Part shown: in pieces, positions 26,313-34,644 of the stretch
Numbering within the stretch: the stretch's first letter is position 1
How the letters are laid out: each line of letters begins with the position of its first letter
NCBI GenBank assembly: GCA_964654285.1
Contig: CAZZJC010000016.1
Coordinates: forward strand, 26,969 to 90,968
Reading direction: 5' to 3'
DNA: 64,000 nt
Source: BJHQ01 sp964654285
Lineage (GTDB): Bacteria; Planctomycetota; UBA11346
The notes under the pieces: generated by a model
Seen by the model: the letters and a program-made list of their open reading frames with translations, nothing else
Database searches by the model: none
Told to the model about the DNA's origin: nothing
Program-made: the position numbers and the translations under genes

Positions 26313-26645
26313 ATGCCCTGCGGCGACCGCCTGACCCGGCCGATCTCGTTCTGGCGCAGCCTCGTCGCGATGCTGGCGCTGATGGCGTCGGCGTTCGCCG
26401 GCCGGGCGCCTACCGACGAGCCCCTTCCGGACGACGCGGACCAGGCTTGCATCCGTCCGGCCTCCGCGAGTGCGGTGGCTGGCGACTTGGCGATGGCCGC
26501 CCTCACGCCGGTTTCCCCCTCGTCCTCGGCCCTGCCGTCCACTACGGCTTCGCCGGCCACGGTGGTCGTCGAGCCCCGGCCAGCCCCGATGCTGGCCGTT
26601 CCCGGCCCGCGCCTGGGTTCCGCCCACGGTCCGCGCGCGCCGTAA
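26313..26645 (+). CDS. Possible small exported Pro/Ala/Ser-rich protein
   Basis: A 110-residue frame starts at ATG 26313 with a signal-like N-terminus (ISFWRSLVAMLALMASAFA) followed by an Ala/Pro/Ser/Val-rich low-complexity mature part. There is no good ribosome site and no recognisable domain. Low complexity in very GC-rich DNA can open false frames, so I treat it as a candidate only. It ends 71 bp before yajC on the same strand. Confidence 0.3.
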   Translation: MPCGDRLTRPISFWRSLVAMLALMASAFAGRAPTDEPLPDDADQACIRPASASAVAGDLAMAALTPVSPSSSALPSTTASPATVVVEPRPAPMLAVPGPRLGSAHGPRAP

Positions 26646-26716
26646 TTTCCGCTTCAATCTTCGTCCAACCACCCCTTCCCCCAGGTGCCGGATTCCGGCA
26701 CCAGCAAAGGCATCCC

Positions 26717-27151
26717 ATGTTCAACCGCGTTTCCCTCCTCATCGCCTCCACCACCATCGCTCTCAGCGCCGGCGACGGCGCTCCGCCGGCGAGCGCTCCA
26801 GGCGCCCCGGCCTCGCCCGACCATCCGGCCAACCCCGCGCAGCAGCAGGGCAGTCCCTGGACCATGATCATCCTCATGGTCGGCGTCTTCGCGGTGATGT
26901 GGTTCCTCCTCATCCGCCCGCAGAAGAAGGAGGAGAAGCGCCGCCAGGAGCTGATCTCGGCCACCAAGCGCGGCGACAAGGTCGTCACCATCGGCGGTCT
27001 GCACGGCACCGTCGAGGCGGTCGGCGAGCAGACCATCGACCTCAGGGTCGGCGAGGACGGCAAGAACAGCGTCCTGATGACCTTCAACAAGACCGCCATC
27101 CTCACCAATGTCACGGCCAGCACGACGGCCGCCGACTCAGCGAAGAAGTGA
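26717..27151 (+). CDS. yajC: Preprotein translocase accessory subunit YajC
   Basis: The 144-residue protein has an N-terminal signal-like stretch, an Ala/Pro-rich linker, a single membrane helix (MIILMVGVFAVMWFLLIRP, about residues 50-68) and the YajC hallmark RPQKKEEKRRQELISATKRGDKVVTIGG. The N-terminal hydrophobic leader before the usual helix is an extension beyond the roughly 110-residue standard form. AAAGG precedes ATG 26717. It is 10 bp upstream of secDF, the normal yajC-secD-secF arrangement. Confidence 0.93.
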   Translation: MFNRVSLLIASTTIALSAGDGAPPASAPGAPASPDHPANPAQQQGSPWTMIILMVGVFAVMWFLLIRPQKKEEKRRQELISATKRGDKVVTIGGLHGTVEAVGEQTIDLRVGEDGKNSVLMTFNKTAILTNVTASTTAADSAKK

Positions 27152-27161
27152 GGCGGGCCCC

Positions 27162-30100
27162 ATGCTCCGCAGACTGATCATCCTGAGCGCCGTCTTCGGC
27201 GCCGCGCTGCTGCTGCTCGTCATCAAGAACAAGGTCTGGGTCGGTCAGCAGGAACTCCAGGCCGAACTGCGCCAGTCCCCGACCGCCGCCTCCGTCTTCG
27301 AGGTGGTGCTCAAGGACGTGGCCGGCGTGCCCCAGGCCGCCCGCGACAAGGACGACGCCGAGCGGCTGAAGACCGAGATCGAACGTCGCCTGAAGGGCGA
27401 CGACCGCCAGGCGGCGATCCCGTTCGAGAAGGTCGTGGTCACCGCTGACCATCGCGTGCAGATCACGGTGCCGGCCGAGACGGCGGCCAAGCCCGACGAC
27501 CTCAAATCCCGCATCCAGGGCCGGCCGATCAAGCGCGACAATCCGCCGCGCTCGCTCTTCCACCTGACCCAGGGCATCGACATCAGCGGCGGCGTGGAGT
27601 TCATCTGCCGCCTGCACAACCAGGAAGGCGACAACGTCCCCGCCACCGAAGAGGTGATCCACATCCTGCGCAGCCGTCTCGACCAGCGCGGCCTCACCGA
27701 ACCGGTGGTGGCCAAGCTGTCGAACGGCGACGTGCAGGTGGTCATCCCCGGCGGCACCAAGGCCGACGCCGCCCGCACCCGCAAGGTGCTCGAGACCGCC
27801 GGCCAGCTCGAGTTCCGCGAGGTGCTCTACCCGTACGCCGACAAACGCAGCTTCATCATCGAGGCGGACCTGGGCAAAGAGGGTTCCCCGATCATCGACA
27901 AGGGCAACGGGCGCTATGTCCTCGCCCCCGGCGTGACCGACATCTACCTCGGCCGCGGCGAGATCATCGCCCCGCACGAGACCGAGATCGGCAAGGCGCC
28001 GAACCAGTTCTACCGCCTGGGCAAGGCGGAGCTCACCGGATCGGATGTGGCGGATGCCGCCGAAAGCATGGATCAGGGCAGTCTCGCCGTGTCGATCACC
28101 TTCACGGCGATCGGTGCCGGGAAGAACGAGCTCTTCACCCGACGGCTGTACCAGACCGGATCCGAGCCAGGCGGATCCCGGCAGGGCACGGGCCACTTGG
28201 CGATCGTCTACGATGGGGTGGTCAAGAGCGCACCGGTCGTGAGAAGCCCGTCCGCGGGCCAGTGCCAGATCTCCGGCCGCTTCACCAAGGAGGAGGTCGA
28301 CTCGCTCAAGACCACCTTGAAGGGCGGTGCGCTGTCGGTCACCCCCGAGGTGCTCTCCGAGCGCGTCGTCGGCGCCACCCTGGGCGAGCAGACCGTCACC
28401 AAGTCGATGTATGCGATGGCCGTGTCGGCGCTGCTGGTCGTGCTGTTCATGTTCGTCTACTACCGTGGACTCGGCCTGGTGGCGAACATCTGCCTGTGCG
28501 TGTCCGGCGCCCTGATCGTCGCCACGCTGTCGGTGTTCGATGCGACGGTGACCCTGCCCGGCCTTGCCGGCCTGGTGCTGACCATCGGCATGGCGGTCGA
28601 CACCAACATCCTGATCTTCGAACGCATCCGCGAGGAATTGCGCGAGGACAAGGGGCTGAAGGCGGCGATCGCCGCCGGCTACGATCGCGCCTTCCTGACC
28701 ATCATCGACTCGCATCTGACCACCCTGTTCGCGGCCCTGATCCTCTACGTGATCGGCACCGGACCGGTGCAGGGCTTCGGCATGACGATGATCATCGGCG
28801 TGGTGATCAACCTGTTCTCGGGCGTGTTCGTCGGCCGGCTGCTCACCGACTGGCTCTACCGCCGGCGCACCGATGCGCCGATGGCGCGCTGGATCCCGGA
28901 ACTGCATCTGCCCTACGTCGAGTGGCGCTGGTACGGCTACATCTTCTCGATCGTCACCTCCATCCTCTGCCTGGGCTGGTTCGCGATCGGCCACAAGATC
29001 ATGGGGACCACCTTCGAACGCCACTTCGACATCGAGTTCACCGGCGGCAACATGGCGCAGGTGATCTTCAAGCGTCCGGTGGCGCCGGGCGAGGTCGAGC
29101 AGGCGGTGCAGGCGGCCTGGGACAAGCTCTCGCCGGAGCAGCGCAAGGCCTCGATGCTCGATCCCGCCGAACTGCGCAAGCAGCCCTACCATCCCGAGTT
29201 CGGCGGCGGATCGTCGTCGCGCCAGTGGATGTTCCGCGGCCGCGATGAGGAGGGTTCGCAGCTAGAGTCCGCTCGCGCCGAGATCGAGGAGCAGCGGGCC
29301 GTCATCGTGCGCAAGATCAAGGTGCTGCGCGATGTCGGCAAGAACGAGAAGGTCGACGAGGTCCGGGTCAAGAAGCTGGAGGCCGAACTCAGGCCGCTCG
29401 ACGAGCGGCGCAACAAGCTGACCGACGACATCGCCAGCCGCACCGAGGCGTTCAAGGCCTCGCTGTCGCTGGCCTTCGGCGACTGGCTCGACCACGAAGG
29501 CGACGAGATCGCCGCCGCGACCTGGAAGGACAACCGCCTGACCCTGGTCCTGCGCACGCTGGAGACACCGAACCAGACCCAGCTCGCCGAGATCCAGAGC
29601 CGTCTGGTCAAATACGGCCAGATCACGGTGTCGTCGGCCCCGCCCGAGATCCCCAACGGCATCCAGGTGACGGCCACCTATGCCGACCGCCCGGTCGGCA
29701 AGACCAGCACCGACGATCCGGTTTCGAAGCGCCTGGCCGCGCTGCTCATCGCCAAGGACGCCAAGCCCGATGACGCTGCCGGCCTGCGCGCGCTGCTGCC
29801 GGTCGCGGTGGACCTCTACAACCGCACCGCCGACACCGGCGCGGCGCTCAAGGTGACGGTGGCGAAGCCGTTCCCGTCCACCGAGCACTTCAGCGGCCAG
29901 GTCGCCGCGCGCATGAAGGTCCTCGCCCTCATCGCGGTGCTGCTCGCCCTGGTCGGCATCCTCGCCTACATCGCGGCCCGCTTCGAGTTCCGTTTCGGCA
30001 TCGGCGCGGTGGTGGCGCTCTTCCACGACGTCCTGCTCGCGCTGGGCATCGCGGTGGCGATGGGGGTGAAGATCGACCTCAACGTGATCGCCGCCCTGCT

Positions 30101-30458
30101 GACCATCATCGGGTTCTCGATCAACGACACGATCGTGACCTTCGACCGGATCCGCGAGAACATGAAGAGGATGCCGGGCGAGAAGATGGAGAAGATCATC
30201 GACCTCGCGGTCGCCCAGACCTTCCCGCGTACCGTCCTGACCACCGGCACGGTGCTGATCACCGCGGTCATCCTGCTGATCTTCTCGGGCGAGGCCCTGT
30301 ACTCATTCAACCTCGTCCTCGTCCTGGGCATCATCTCGGGCACCTACTCGTCGGTGTTCGTCGCCTCGCCGCTCATCCTCGCCTTCAAGGGCAAGGTGGT
30401 CGCGCCGAAGCCCGAACCGGAAGGCCCCGAAGGCGGCATCCTCGCCAAGAAGGATTGA
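27162..30458 (+). CDS. secDF: Fused protein translocase subunit SecDF
   Basis: The 1098-residue chain joins SecD and SecF. Residues 1-22 are helix 1. The SecD periplasmic domain runs to about 415 (GIDISGGVEFICRL), then five helices with the GLAGLVLTIGMAVDTNILIFERIREE motif. The SecF half begins near 590 with a helix, FDIEFTGGNMAQVIF, and ends in helices with GFSINDTIVTFDRIREN. Both proton-channel motifs are present. Between SecF helix 1 and the remaining helices the periplasmic loop is enlarged by a charged coiled-coil stretch (about residues 700-770). SecDF uses the proton gradient to pull exported proteins out of SecYEG. ATG 27162 lies 10 bp after yajC. Confidence 0.95.
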   Translation: MLRRLIILSAVFGAALLLLVIKNKVWVGQQELQAELRQSPTAASVFEVVLKDVAGVPQAARDKDDAERLKTEIERRLKGDDRQAAIPFEKVVVTADHRVQITVPAETAAKPDDLKSRIQGRPIKRDNPPRSLFHLTQGIDISGGVEFICRLHNQEGDNVPATEEVIHILRSRLDQRGLTEPVVAKLSNGDVQVVIPGGTKADAARTRKVLETAGQLEFREVLYPYADKRSFIIEADLGKEGSPIIDKGNGRYVLAPGVTDIYLGRGEIIAPHETEIGKAPNQFYRLGKAELTGSDVADAAESMDQGSLAVSITFTAIGAGKNELFTRRLYQTGSEPGGSRQGTGHLAIVYDGVVKSAPVVRSPSAGQCQISGRFTKEEVDSLKTTLKGGALSVTPEVLSERVVGATLGEQTVTKSMYAMAVSALLVVLFMFVYYRGLGLVANICLCVSGALIVATLSVFDATVTLPGLAGLVLTIGMAVDTNILIFERIREELREDKGLKAAIAAGYDRAFLTIIDSHLTTLFAALILYVIGTGPVQGFGMTMIIGVVINLFSGVFVGRLLTDWLYRRRTDAPMARWIPELHLPYVEWRWYGYIFSIVTSILCLGWFAIGHKIMGTTFERHFDIEFTGGNMAQVIFKRPVAPGEVEQAVQAAWDKLSPEQRKASMLDPAELRKQPYHPEFGGGSSSRQWMFRGRDEEGSQLESARAEIEEQRAVIVRKIKVLRDVGKNEKVDEVRVKKLEAELRPLDERRNKLTDDIASRTEAFKASLSLAFGDWLDHEGDEIAAATWKDNRLTLVLRTLETPNQTQLAEIQSRLVKYGQITVSSAPPEIPNGIQVTATYADRPVGKTSTDDPVSKRLAALLIAKDAKPDDAAGLRALLPVAVDLYNRTADTGAALKVTVAKPFPSTEHFSGQVAARMKVLALIAVLLALVGILAYIAARFEFRFGIGAVVALFHDVLLALGIAVAMGVKIDLNVIAALLTIIGFSINDTIVTFDRIRENMKRMPGEKMEKIIDLAVAQTFPRTVLTTGTVLITAVILLIFSGEALYSFNLVLVLGIISGTYSSVFVASPLILAFKGKVVAPKPEPEGPEGGILAKKD

Positions 30459-30463
30459 AGCAG

Positions 30464-30662
30464 AAAATCACCATGGCACCCCATCTACGGCGTTGGTCGT
30501 CGGTTGTCATCATCAGGACAGGTGTTTTCCCAACGCCACCCAATCGTTCCGAAATTCAAGAATCTTTGCTGCGACCAAGTGGCCGTGTGGTCACACCTGT
30601 CCTGACAAGGCGCTGCCACACGCCCTCCTCCCGCCGTGCATATGGGGCGCACGTGTGATTTT
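30464..30662. repeat. Palindromic element B (long form) just after secDF
   Basis: Imperfect arms AAAATCACCATGGCACCCC (30464-30482) and GGGGCGCACGTGTGATTTT (30644-30662) bound a 199-bp element beginning five bases after the secDF stop. Both inner flanks match element A at 63668-63769 closely (GGCGTTGGTCG on the left, GGCGCTGCCACAC and CTCCTCCCGCC on the right). Between them lies an extra segment of about 100 bp. Confidence 0.8.
30513..30605. repeat. Nested inverted repeat inside element B
   Basis: TCAGGACAGGTGT (30513-30525) is perfectly repeated in inverted form at 30593-30605, with flanking TTGTC also paired after a bulge. The 67 bases between the arms are A/T-richer than the genome and encode nothing visible. 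The segment is absent from element A, so it looks like an insertion into, or a loss from, a shared ancestor. Confidence 0.75.
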
Positions 30663-30688
30663 GTATTGAAAAAATCAGACGAGTTGAA

Positions 30689-31390
30689 TCAGATCGCGCC
30701 GCCTGGTGGAGCCACCACCAGGCGGTCGATGTTGGCAGTGCGGGGAAGTTCGAGCATGAAGCGGATCGCCCCGGCGATGTCCTCGGCGCGGCACATCCGT
30801 TCGGGGTCTGGGCGCTGGGTCGCGGGCCAGATCTCGGAATCGGTCGCTCCGGGGGCGATCACCCCGACCCGGACGTTGGTGCCGCGCAGTTCCTCGCGCA
30901 GGACGCGGCTCCAGGCTTCGAGTCCCGCTTTTGACGCCGTGTAGGCCCCGGTGGCGGTGAAGGCGGCGTCGGCGGCGACGCTGGACACGTTGATGATCCA
31001 GCCCCCGCGCCGGCCACGCAGGTGCGGCAGGGCCGCCTGGCTCATCAGCATCGGCACGATCAGGTTGAGGCGCAGATGGCGTTCGAGGTGCTCCGGCGTC
31101 ACTGCGCCGATCGCGGCCTGCTCGTAGATCCCCGCGTTGTTGATCACCGCATCGAGTCCACCGAAGCGGTCGATCGCACGCGCCACCGCTGCGGCGGGGG
31201 CGTTGGCCGCCGTCAGATCGAGCGCGACCGCCAGCGCCTCGCCGCCCTCGGCGTTGATGCGGGCGCAGAGGTCGTGCAGCCGGTCGCCGCGGCGGGCGAC
31301 AAGGACCAGGCGGTGCCTTTCCGCAAGGGCCTTGGCGGTGGCGGCGCCGATGCCCGAGGAGGCACCGGTGAGGAGGACGACGCGGTTCAT
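30689..31390 (-). CDS. Short-chain dehydrogenase/reductase
   Basis: The 233-residue classical SDR has the Rossmann motif VVLLTGASSGIGAATAKAL, the NNAG motif, a catalytic Ser in NVSSVAAD and the active-site YTASK (Tyr-x3-Lys). The ATG at 31390 puts the Rossmann strand at residue 3. Substrate cannot be told; many such SDRs act on hydroxyacids or sugars, and YdfG-like enzymes resemble it most in length. It diverges from the Do-type protease gene with 127 bp between them. The C-terminal part with RPDPERMCRAEDIAGAIRFML is typical of the family's lid region. Confidence 0.85.
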   Translation of the reverse strand: MNRVVLLTGASSGIGAATAKALAERHRLVLVARRGDRLHDLCARINAEGGEALAVALDLTAANAPAAAVARAIDRFGGLDAVINNAGIYEQAAIGAVTPEHLERHLRLNLIVPMLMSQAALPHLRGRRGGWIINVSSVAADAAFTATGAYTASKAGLEAWSRVLREELRGTNVRVGVIAPGATDSEIWPATQRPDPERMCRAEDIAGAIRFMLELPRTANIDRLVVAPPGGAI

Positions 31391-31517
31391 GCCGGCGCAG
31401 GCTGCCTGGATCCGGTTGACCCGCCAGCGGAGATCAGCCAGCTCTGCCCGGATCCTCGGCGCGGCCGGTCGGTAAGTCTCGACGCGACCAGGCGTCCTTT
31501 GGGGCGAGGAACCACCC

Positions 31518-32981
31518 ATGCCCCTTGCCGCCCTGCATCGAATCGTCTGCGTGCTGCTCGTCGCCAGCCTGCTGTGCGGCGGGGTCGCGCTCGCCCCCGG
31601 CCTTGCCGCTGGTGAGTCCGCCTCGTGGTCGCCGACCGTGAAGAAGGCCGCGCCGAGCGTGGTCACGGTGTTCACCACCAAGGAGATCAAGCGCGAGCGC
31701 ATGCCGATGTTCCCGATGTTCCCCTTCCCGTTCGGGGACGATGAGGGGCAGCCTTTCGGCCCCCGCGGCGGCCCGCGGCGCAACCATCCTGGGCACGAGG
31801 GTGACCCCGGCACCATGCGCCAGCGCGGACTCGGGTCGGGCGTGGTGGTCGGCGCCGATGGCCTGATCCTCACCAACAACCACGTGATCGCCGGGGCCGA
31901 CGACATCCGCGTCGCGCTCCAGCGCGGCCAGCGCGAATATCCCGCGAAACTCGTCGGTGCGGATCCCAAGACCGATCTCGCCGTGCTGCGGGTCGAGGGC
32001 GCCAAGGATCTGGTGCCGATCGCGTGGGGCGACTCCGACAGGATCGAGATCGGCGATCAGGTGCTGGCGATCGGCAATCCGTTCGGCCTGGGCCAGACCG
32101 TCACCGCCGGGATCATCAGCGCGCGCGGCCGCGCCGTCGGCCTGACCGACTACGAGGACTACCTCCAGACCGACGCCGCGATCAACCAGGGCAATTCCGG
32201 TGGCGCGCTGGTCGACGCCGAGGGCCGGCTGATCGGCATCAATACCGCCATCCTCAGCCCCAATGGCGGCAGCCTGGGCATCGGCTTCGCGGTGCCGGCC
32301 AACCTGGCGCGTACCATCATGGCTGCGCTGGTCGACAAGGGGAAGGTCGTGCGCGGGTTCCTCGGCCTGCAGATCCAGCCGGTCACCCCGGAAGTCGCCC
32401 GCGCGTTCAAGCTGCCGGACAACACCGGCGCCCTGGTCGGCGATGTCCTCAGCGGTTCGCCGGCGGAAAAGGCCGGCGTGAAGGCGGGCGACGTGGTGGT
32501 CGAATTCGCCGGGAAGAAGATCGAGGATGCGCGCCAGCTGCGCCTGCTCGCCGCCGGCACCGCTCCCGGCACCCAGGTGAAACTGCGCCTCAACCGCGAT
32601 GGCAAGGACGTGACCGTCGAGGTCACGCTCAAGGAACTGCCGGCGAGCATCGCCAGGATGGGCGGAGGCGAGGTGGGCGCCCCGGACCAGCACGCCCGCC
32701 TGGGACTGGCCGCAGCGCCGCTTGACGAGGCCAGGCGCGCCCGTCTGAACGTGCCCGCCAACATCGACGGCCTGGTGGTGCTGAGCGTGGTGCCCGGATC
32801 ACGGGCCGCCGAGGCGGGCATCGCCACCGATGAGGTGCTGGTCGAGGCCGGCCGCAAGCCGGTGCGTTCGGCCGAGGATCTCGCCGCTGCGGTCAATGCC
32901 GCCAATGATGACCTCGTCCTGCGCGTCTGGGACCGCAACGGCCTGCGCTATGTCGTGGTGCCGATGGGTGAAAAACGTTGA
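31518..32981 (+). CDS. Do/DegP-family periplasmic serine protease
   Basis: The 487-residue protein has a signal peptide, an LA-loop rich in Met/Phe/Pro (MPMFPMFPFPFGDD), and the trypsin-like triad His122 (LTNNHVIAG), Asp153 (TDLAVLRV) and Ser227 (GNSGGAL). Two PDZ domains follow (about residues 280-375 and 390-487, GVKAGDVVVEFAG and GIATDEVLVEAG). This is the HtrA/DegP architecture. It would degrade or refold misfolded proteins in the periplasm. No sigma-E-type promoter is obvious. The adjacent secDF-yajC operon and signal-bearing proteins suggest an export-quality-control role. Confidence 0.93.
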   Translation: MPLAALHRIVCVLLVASLLCGGVALAPGLAAGESASWSPTVKKAAPSVVTVFTTKEIKRERMPMFPMFPFPFGDDEGQPFGPRGGPRRNHPGHEGDPGTMRQRGLGSGVVVGADGLILTNNHVIAGADDIRVALQRGQREYPAKLVGADPKTDLAVLRVEGAKDLVPIAWGDSDRIEIGDQVLAIGNPFGLGQTVTAGIISARGRAVGLTDYEDYLQTDAAINQGNSGGALVDAEGRLIGINTAILSPNGGSLGIGFAVPANLARTIMAALVDKGKVVRGFLGLQIQPVTPEVARAFKLPDNTGALVGDVLSGSPAEKAGVKAGDVVVEFAGKKIEDARQLRLLAAGTAPGTQVKLRLNRDGKDVTVEVTLKELPASIARMGGGEVGAPDQHARLGLAAAPLDEARRARLNVPANIDGLVVLSVVPGSRAAEAGIATDEVLVEAGRKPVRSAEDLAAAVNAANDDLVLRVWDRNGLRYVVVPMGEKR

Positions 32982-33082
32982 ATGGCCGATCGCGATCACC
33001 CCGGTTGCGGCCTTCGGCGGAGTCCCCCTGGGGATTGACCGCCGCTCGGCCGCCGGCAAGCATGGCCGGCATGGAGATCACC

Positions 33083-33688
33083 ATGCACCTGCGTCCGCTC
33101 ATCTTCCTGACCCTTGCTGTCGCCGTCTTCGCGCAGGCTGCCGAGGATGATGGCCTGTTCCGCAACGCCGGCGATGATCCTGCCCCGGCAGCGAAACCGG
33201 CGGCGCCCGCTCCCGCACCGCCCGTCGTCGCGCCCGTCGATCCTCCGCCCCCTGCGGCTGCGCCGACGGCTCCTGGCAAGGAGGACGCGCATTTCCTCTT
33301 CGCGGACGACTGGTTCGTCGCCGATCGCGCCTATCCGAATCACGGGTGGATCTATGTCTACCTGGGCAAACGCCTGCGGGCACCGGCCGAGGCCTCGCGG
33401 AACGAAGGCCAGTACCTGAAGGTGGGCGACGGCAAGGAGATCTGGACGGCGCATGCCTGGCGCAGCCGGCCGGCGGTCGCCGCCGATCTGACCCTGGGTG
33501 CCACGATCATCATCTTCGAACACCATTCCGTCGATGGGGTCTACCAGGCGCCCAAGGACCGGCAGGACGCCCGGCATGGAAGCTGGTTCATGTCGAAGAT
33601 CACCGACCTCGACCAGATGTTCAAACAGGTGGTACGCGCTGGCAACTACCACGCCCATCTCGGGGCCATCCGCATCCCGTTGCCGTGA
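33083..33688 (+). CDS. Exported protein of unknown function with Pro/Ala-rich linker
   Basis: The 201-residue protein starts at ATG 33083, with GGAG seven bases upstream. It has a signal peptide (LIFLTLAVAVFAQA), then a Pro/Ala-rich linker (residues 35-68) and a compact C-terminal domain of about 130 residues with DWFVADRAYPNHGWIYVYLGKRL, several Trp and a final FKQVVRAGNYHAHLG. I do not recognise a family. Trp/Tyr content fits a small beta-rich periplasmic domain. It follows the Do protease gene at 101 bp and is convergent with the Rrf2 gene. Confidence 0.6.
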   Translation: MHLRPLIFLTLAVAVFAQAAEDDGLFRNAGDDPAPAAKPAAPAPAPPVVAPVDPPPPAAAPTAPGKEDAHFLFADDWFVADRAYPNHGWIYVYLGKRLRAPAEASRNEGQYLKVGDGKEIWTAHAWRSRPAVAADLTLGATIIIFEHHSVDGVYQAPKDRQDARHGSWFMSKITDLDQMFKQVVRAGNYHAHLGAIRIPLP

Positions 33689-33725
33689 CCCGGTGCTTCC
33701 GTCCTGGCCGTGGTGCGCTGCGGAT

Positions 33726-33741
33726 TCCTGGATCTCCAGGA
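33726..33741. terminator. Hairpin between convergent genes
   Basis: TCCTGGA and TCCAGGA form a perfect 7-bp stem around a two-base TC loop, with G/C flanks extending it. It lies between the exported-protein stop at 33688 and the Rrf2 stop at 33758. The loop is tight and there is no T-run, so the assignment is moderate. Confidence 0.35.
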
Positions 33742-33757
33742 TCAGGCCAGGCGCCGG

Positions 33758-34213
33758 TCAGCCGCCGCGTTCCTTCTGCGGTGCATTGCGGGGGAAGCTG
33801 CACAGCGGGCGGTTGGCGCCCGGCTGGGTCAGCATCTGGTGCACGGTCATGCGCTTGAAGGTGGTCTCGACCGCCGCCATGGCGTTGTCGAGGCCGCGAT
33901 GGAGCGGGCAGAGGTCGGCACCGTGGTCTTCGAGCTGCAACGGGCAGGCGGTGATGCGCTGGATCGGATCGATGGCCTGGACCACGTCGTAGACGCTGAG
34001 CACCTTGGGATCGCGGGCGAGGACGAAACCGCCGTGCAGGCCGCGCTGGGAATTCACCAGCCCCGCCTTGGCGAGGGTCTGCATGATCTTGGCGAGGTAC
34101 CCGACCGACACCCGGGTGCCGTGGCTGATCTGGTCGGCGGTGTGCGCCGTGTCGGAGTTCTCGGCGAGGTACACGATGGCGCGCAGGGCGTATTCGGCGG
34201 TCTGGGACAGCAT
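33758..34213 (-). CDS. Rrf2-family transcriptional regulator
   Basis: The 151-residue protein starts MLSQTAEYALRAIVYLAE, the Rrf2 winged-helix signature, with HGTRVSVGYLAKIMQTLAKAGLVNSQRGLHGGF as recognition helix and wing. Only two cysteines remain in the region where IscR and NsrR carry three (TACPLQLEDHGADLCPLHRG), so an [Fe-S] cluster is possible with another ligand but not certain. It may sense iron-sulfur status or nitric oxide, or simply respond to redox. It diverges from a ferredoxin-like gene with 114 bp between the two, which suggests the regulator controls that gene. Confidence 0.9.
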   Translation of the reverse strand: MLSQTAEYALRAIVYLAENSDTAHTADQISHGTRVSVGYLAKIMQTLAKAGLVNSQRGLHGGFVLARDPKVLSVYDVVQAIDPIQRITACPLQLEDHGADLCPLHRGLDNAMAAVETTFKRMTVHQMLTQPGANRPLCSFPRNAPQKERGG

Positions 34214-34327
34214 GGGCGGATTCCGGTACGGTGGCGGCCCGGGCAGGGGCACCTCCGCATAGATGGACCAACATATCCTGAAAGCCGAAAATGGTAAGTC
34301 GTCTCCCGCCATGCTATCGTCTGACGC

Positions 34328-34639
34328 ATGAGTGAATCGCCTGGCGTCCGGGTCTGGATCGAACCCGGCTGCACCGCCTGCGGATGGTGTGGTCAGCTTG
34401 CGCCTGCCGTCTTCCAGATCGGCGAGCAGGGCAGCGCGATCTGCGCCGCCGCGCGCTGCGACGGACGGACCGACGGCAACAGCGATGCCCGCTCTCCGCT
34501 GCGCCCGGACGCGATCGATGCCGCCGAGGTGCGGTTCCTGCATTTCGTCGCAGCCGGCTGCCCGGCCCAGGTCATCCGCGTCGATGACCCCAAGGCCACC
34601 GTGCACGATCCGGTGTCAGGGCTGCCGATCGCGAGTTGA
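34328..34639 (+). CDS. Single-cluster ferredoxin-like protein
   Basis: The 103-residue protein has GCTACGWCGQLAPAVF (Cys-x2-Cys-x2-Cys) near the N-terminus and a late Cys-Pro (AAGCPAQVI) that provides the fourth ligand. This is the pattern of [4Fe-4S] or [3Fe-4S] ferredoxins with a single cluster, about 20 residues longer than the commonest. The middle insert (RCDGRTDGNSDARSPLRPDAI) is unusual. It is divergent from the Rrf2 gene and ends six bases before the radical SAM stop codon region, convergent with that gene. It could donate electrons to an Fe-S or radical SAM enzyme, but no partner is proven. Confidence 0.8.
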   Translation: MSESPGVRVWIEPGCTACGWCGQLAPAVFQIGEQGSAICAAARCDGRTDGNSDARSPLRPDAIDAAEVRFLHFVAAGCPAQVIRVDDPKATVHDPVSGLPIAS

Positions 34640-34644
34640 AAGCT

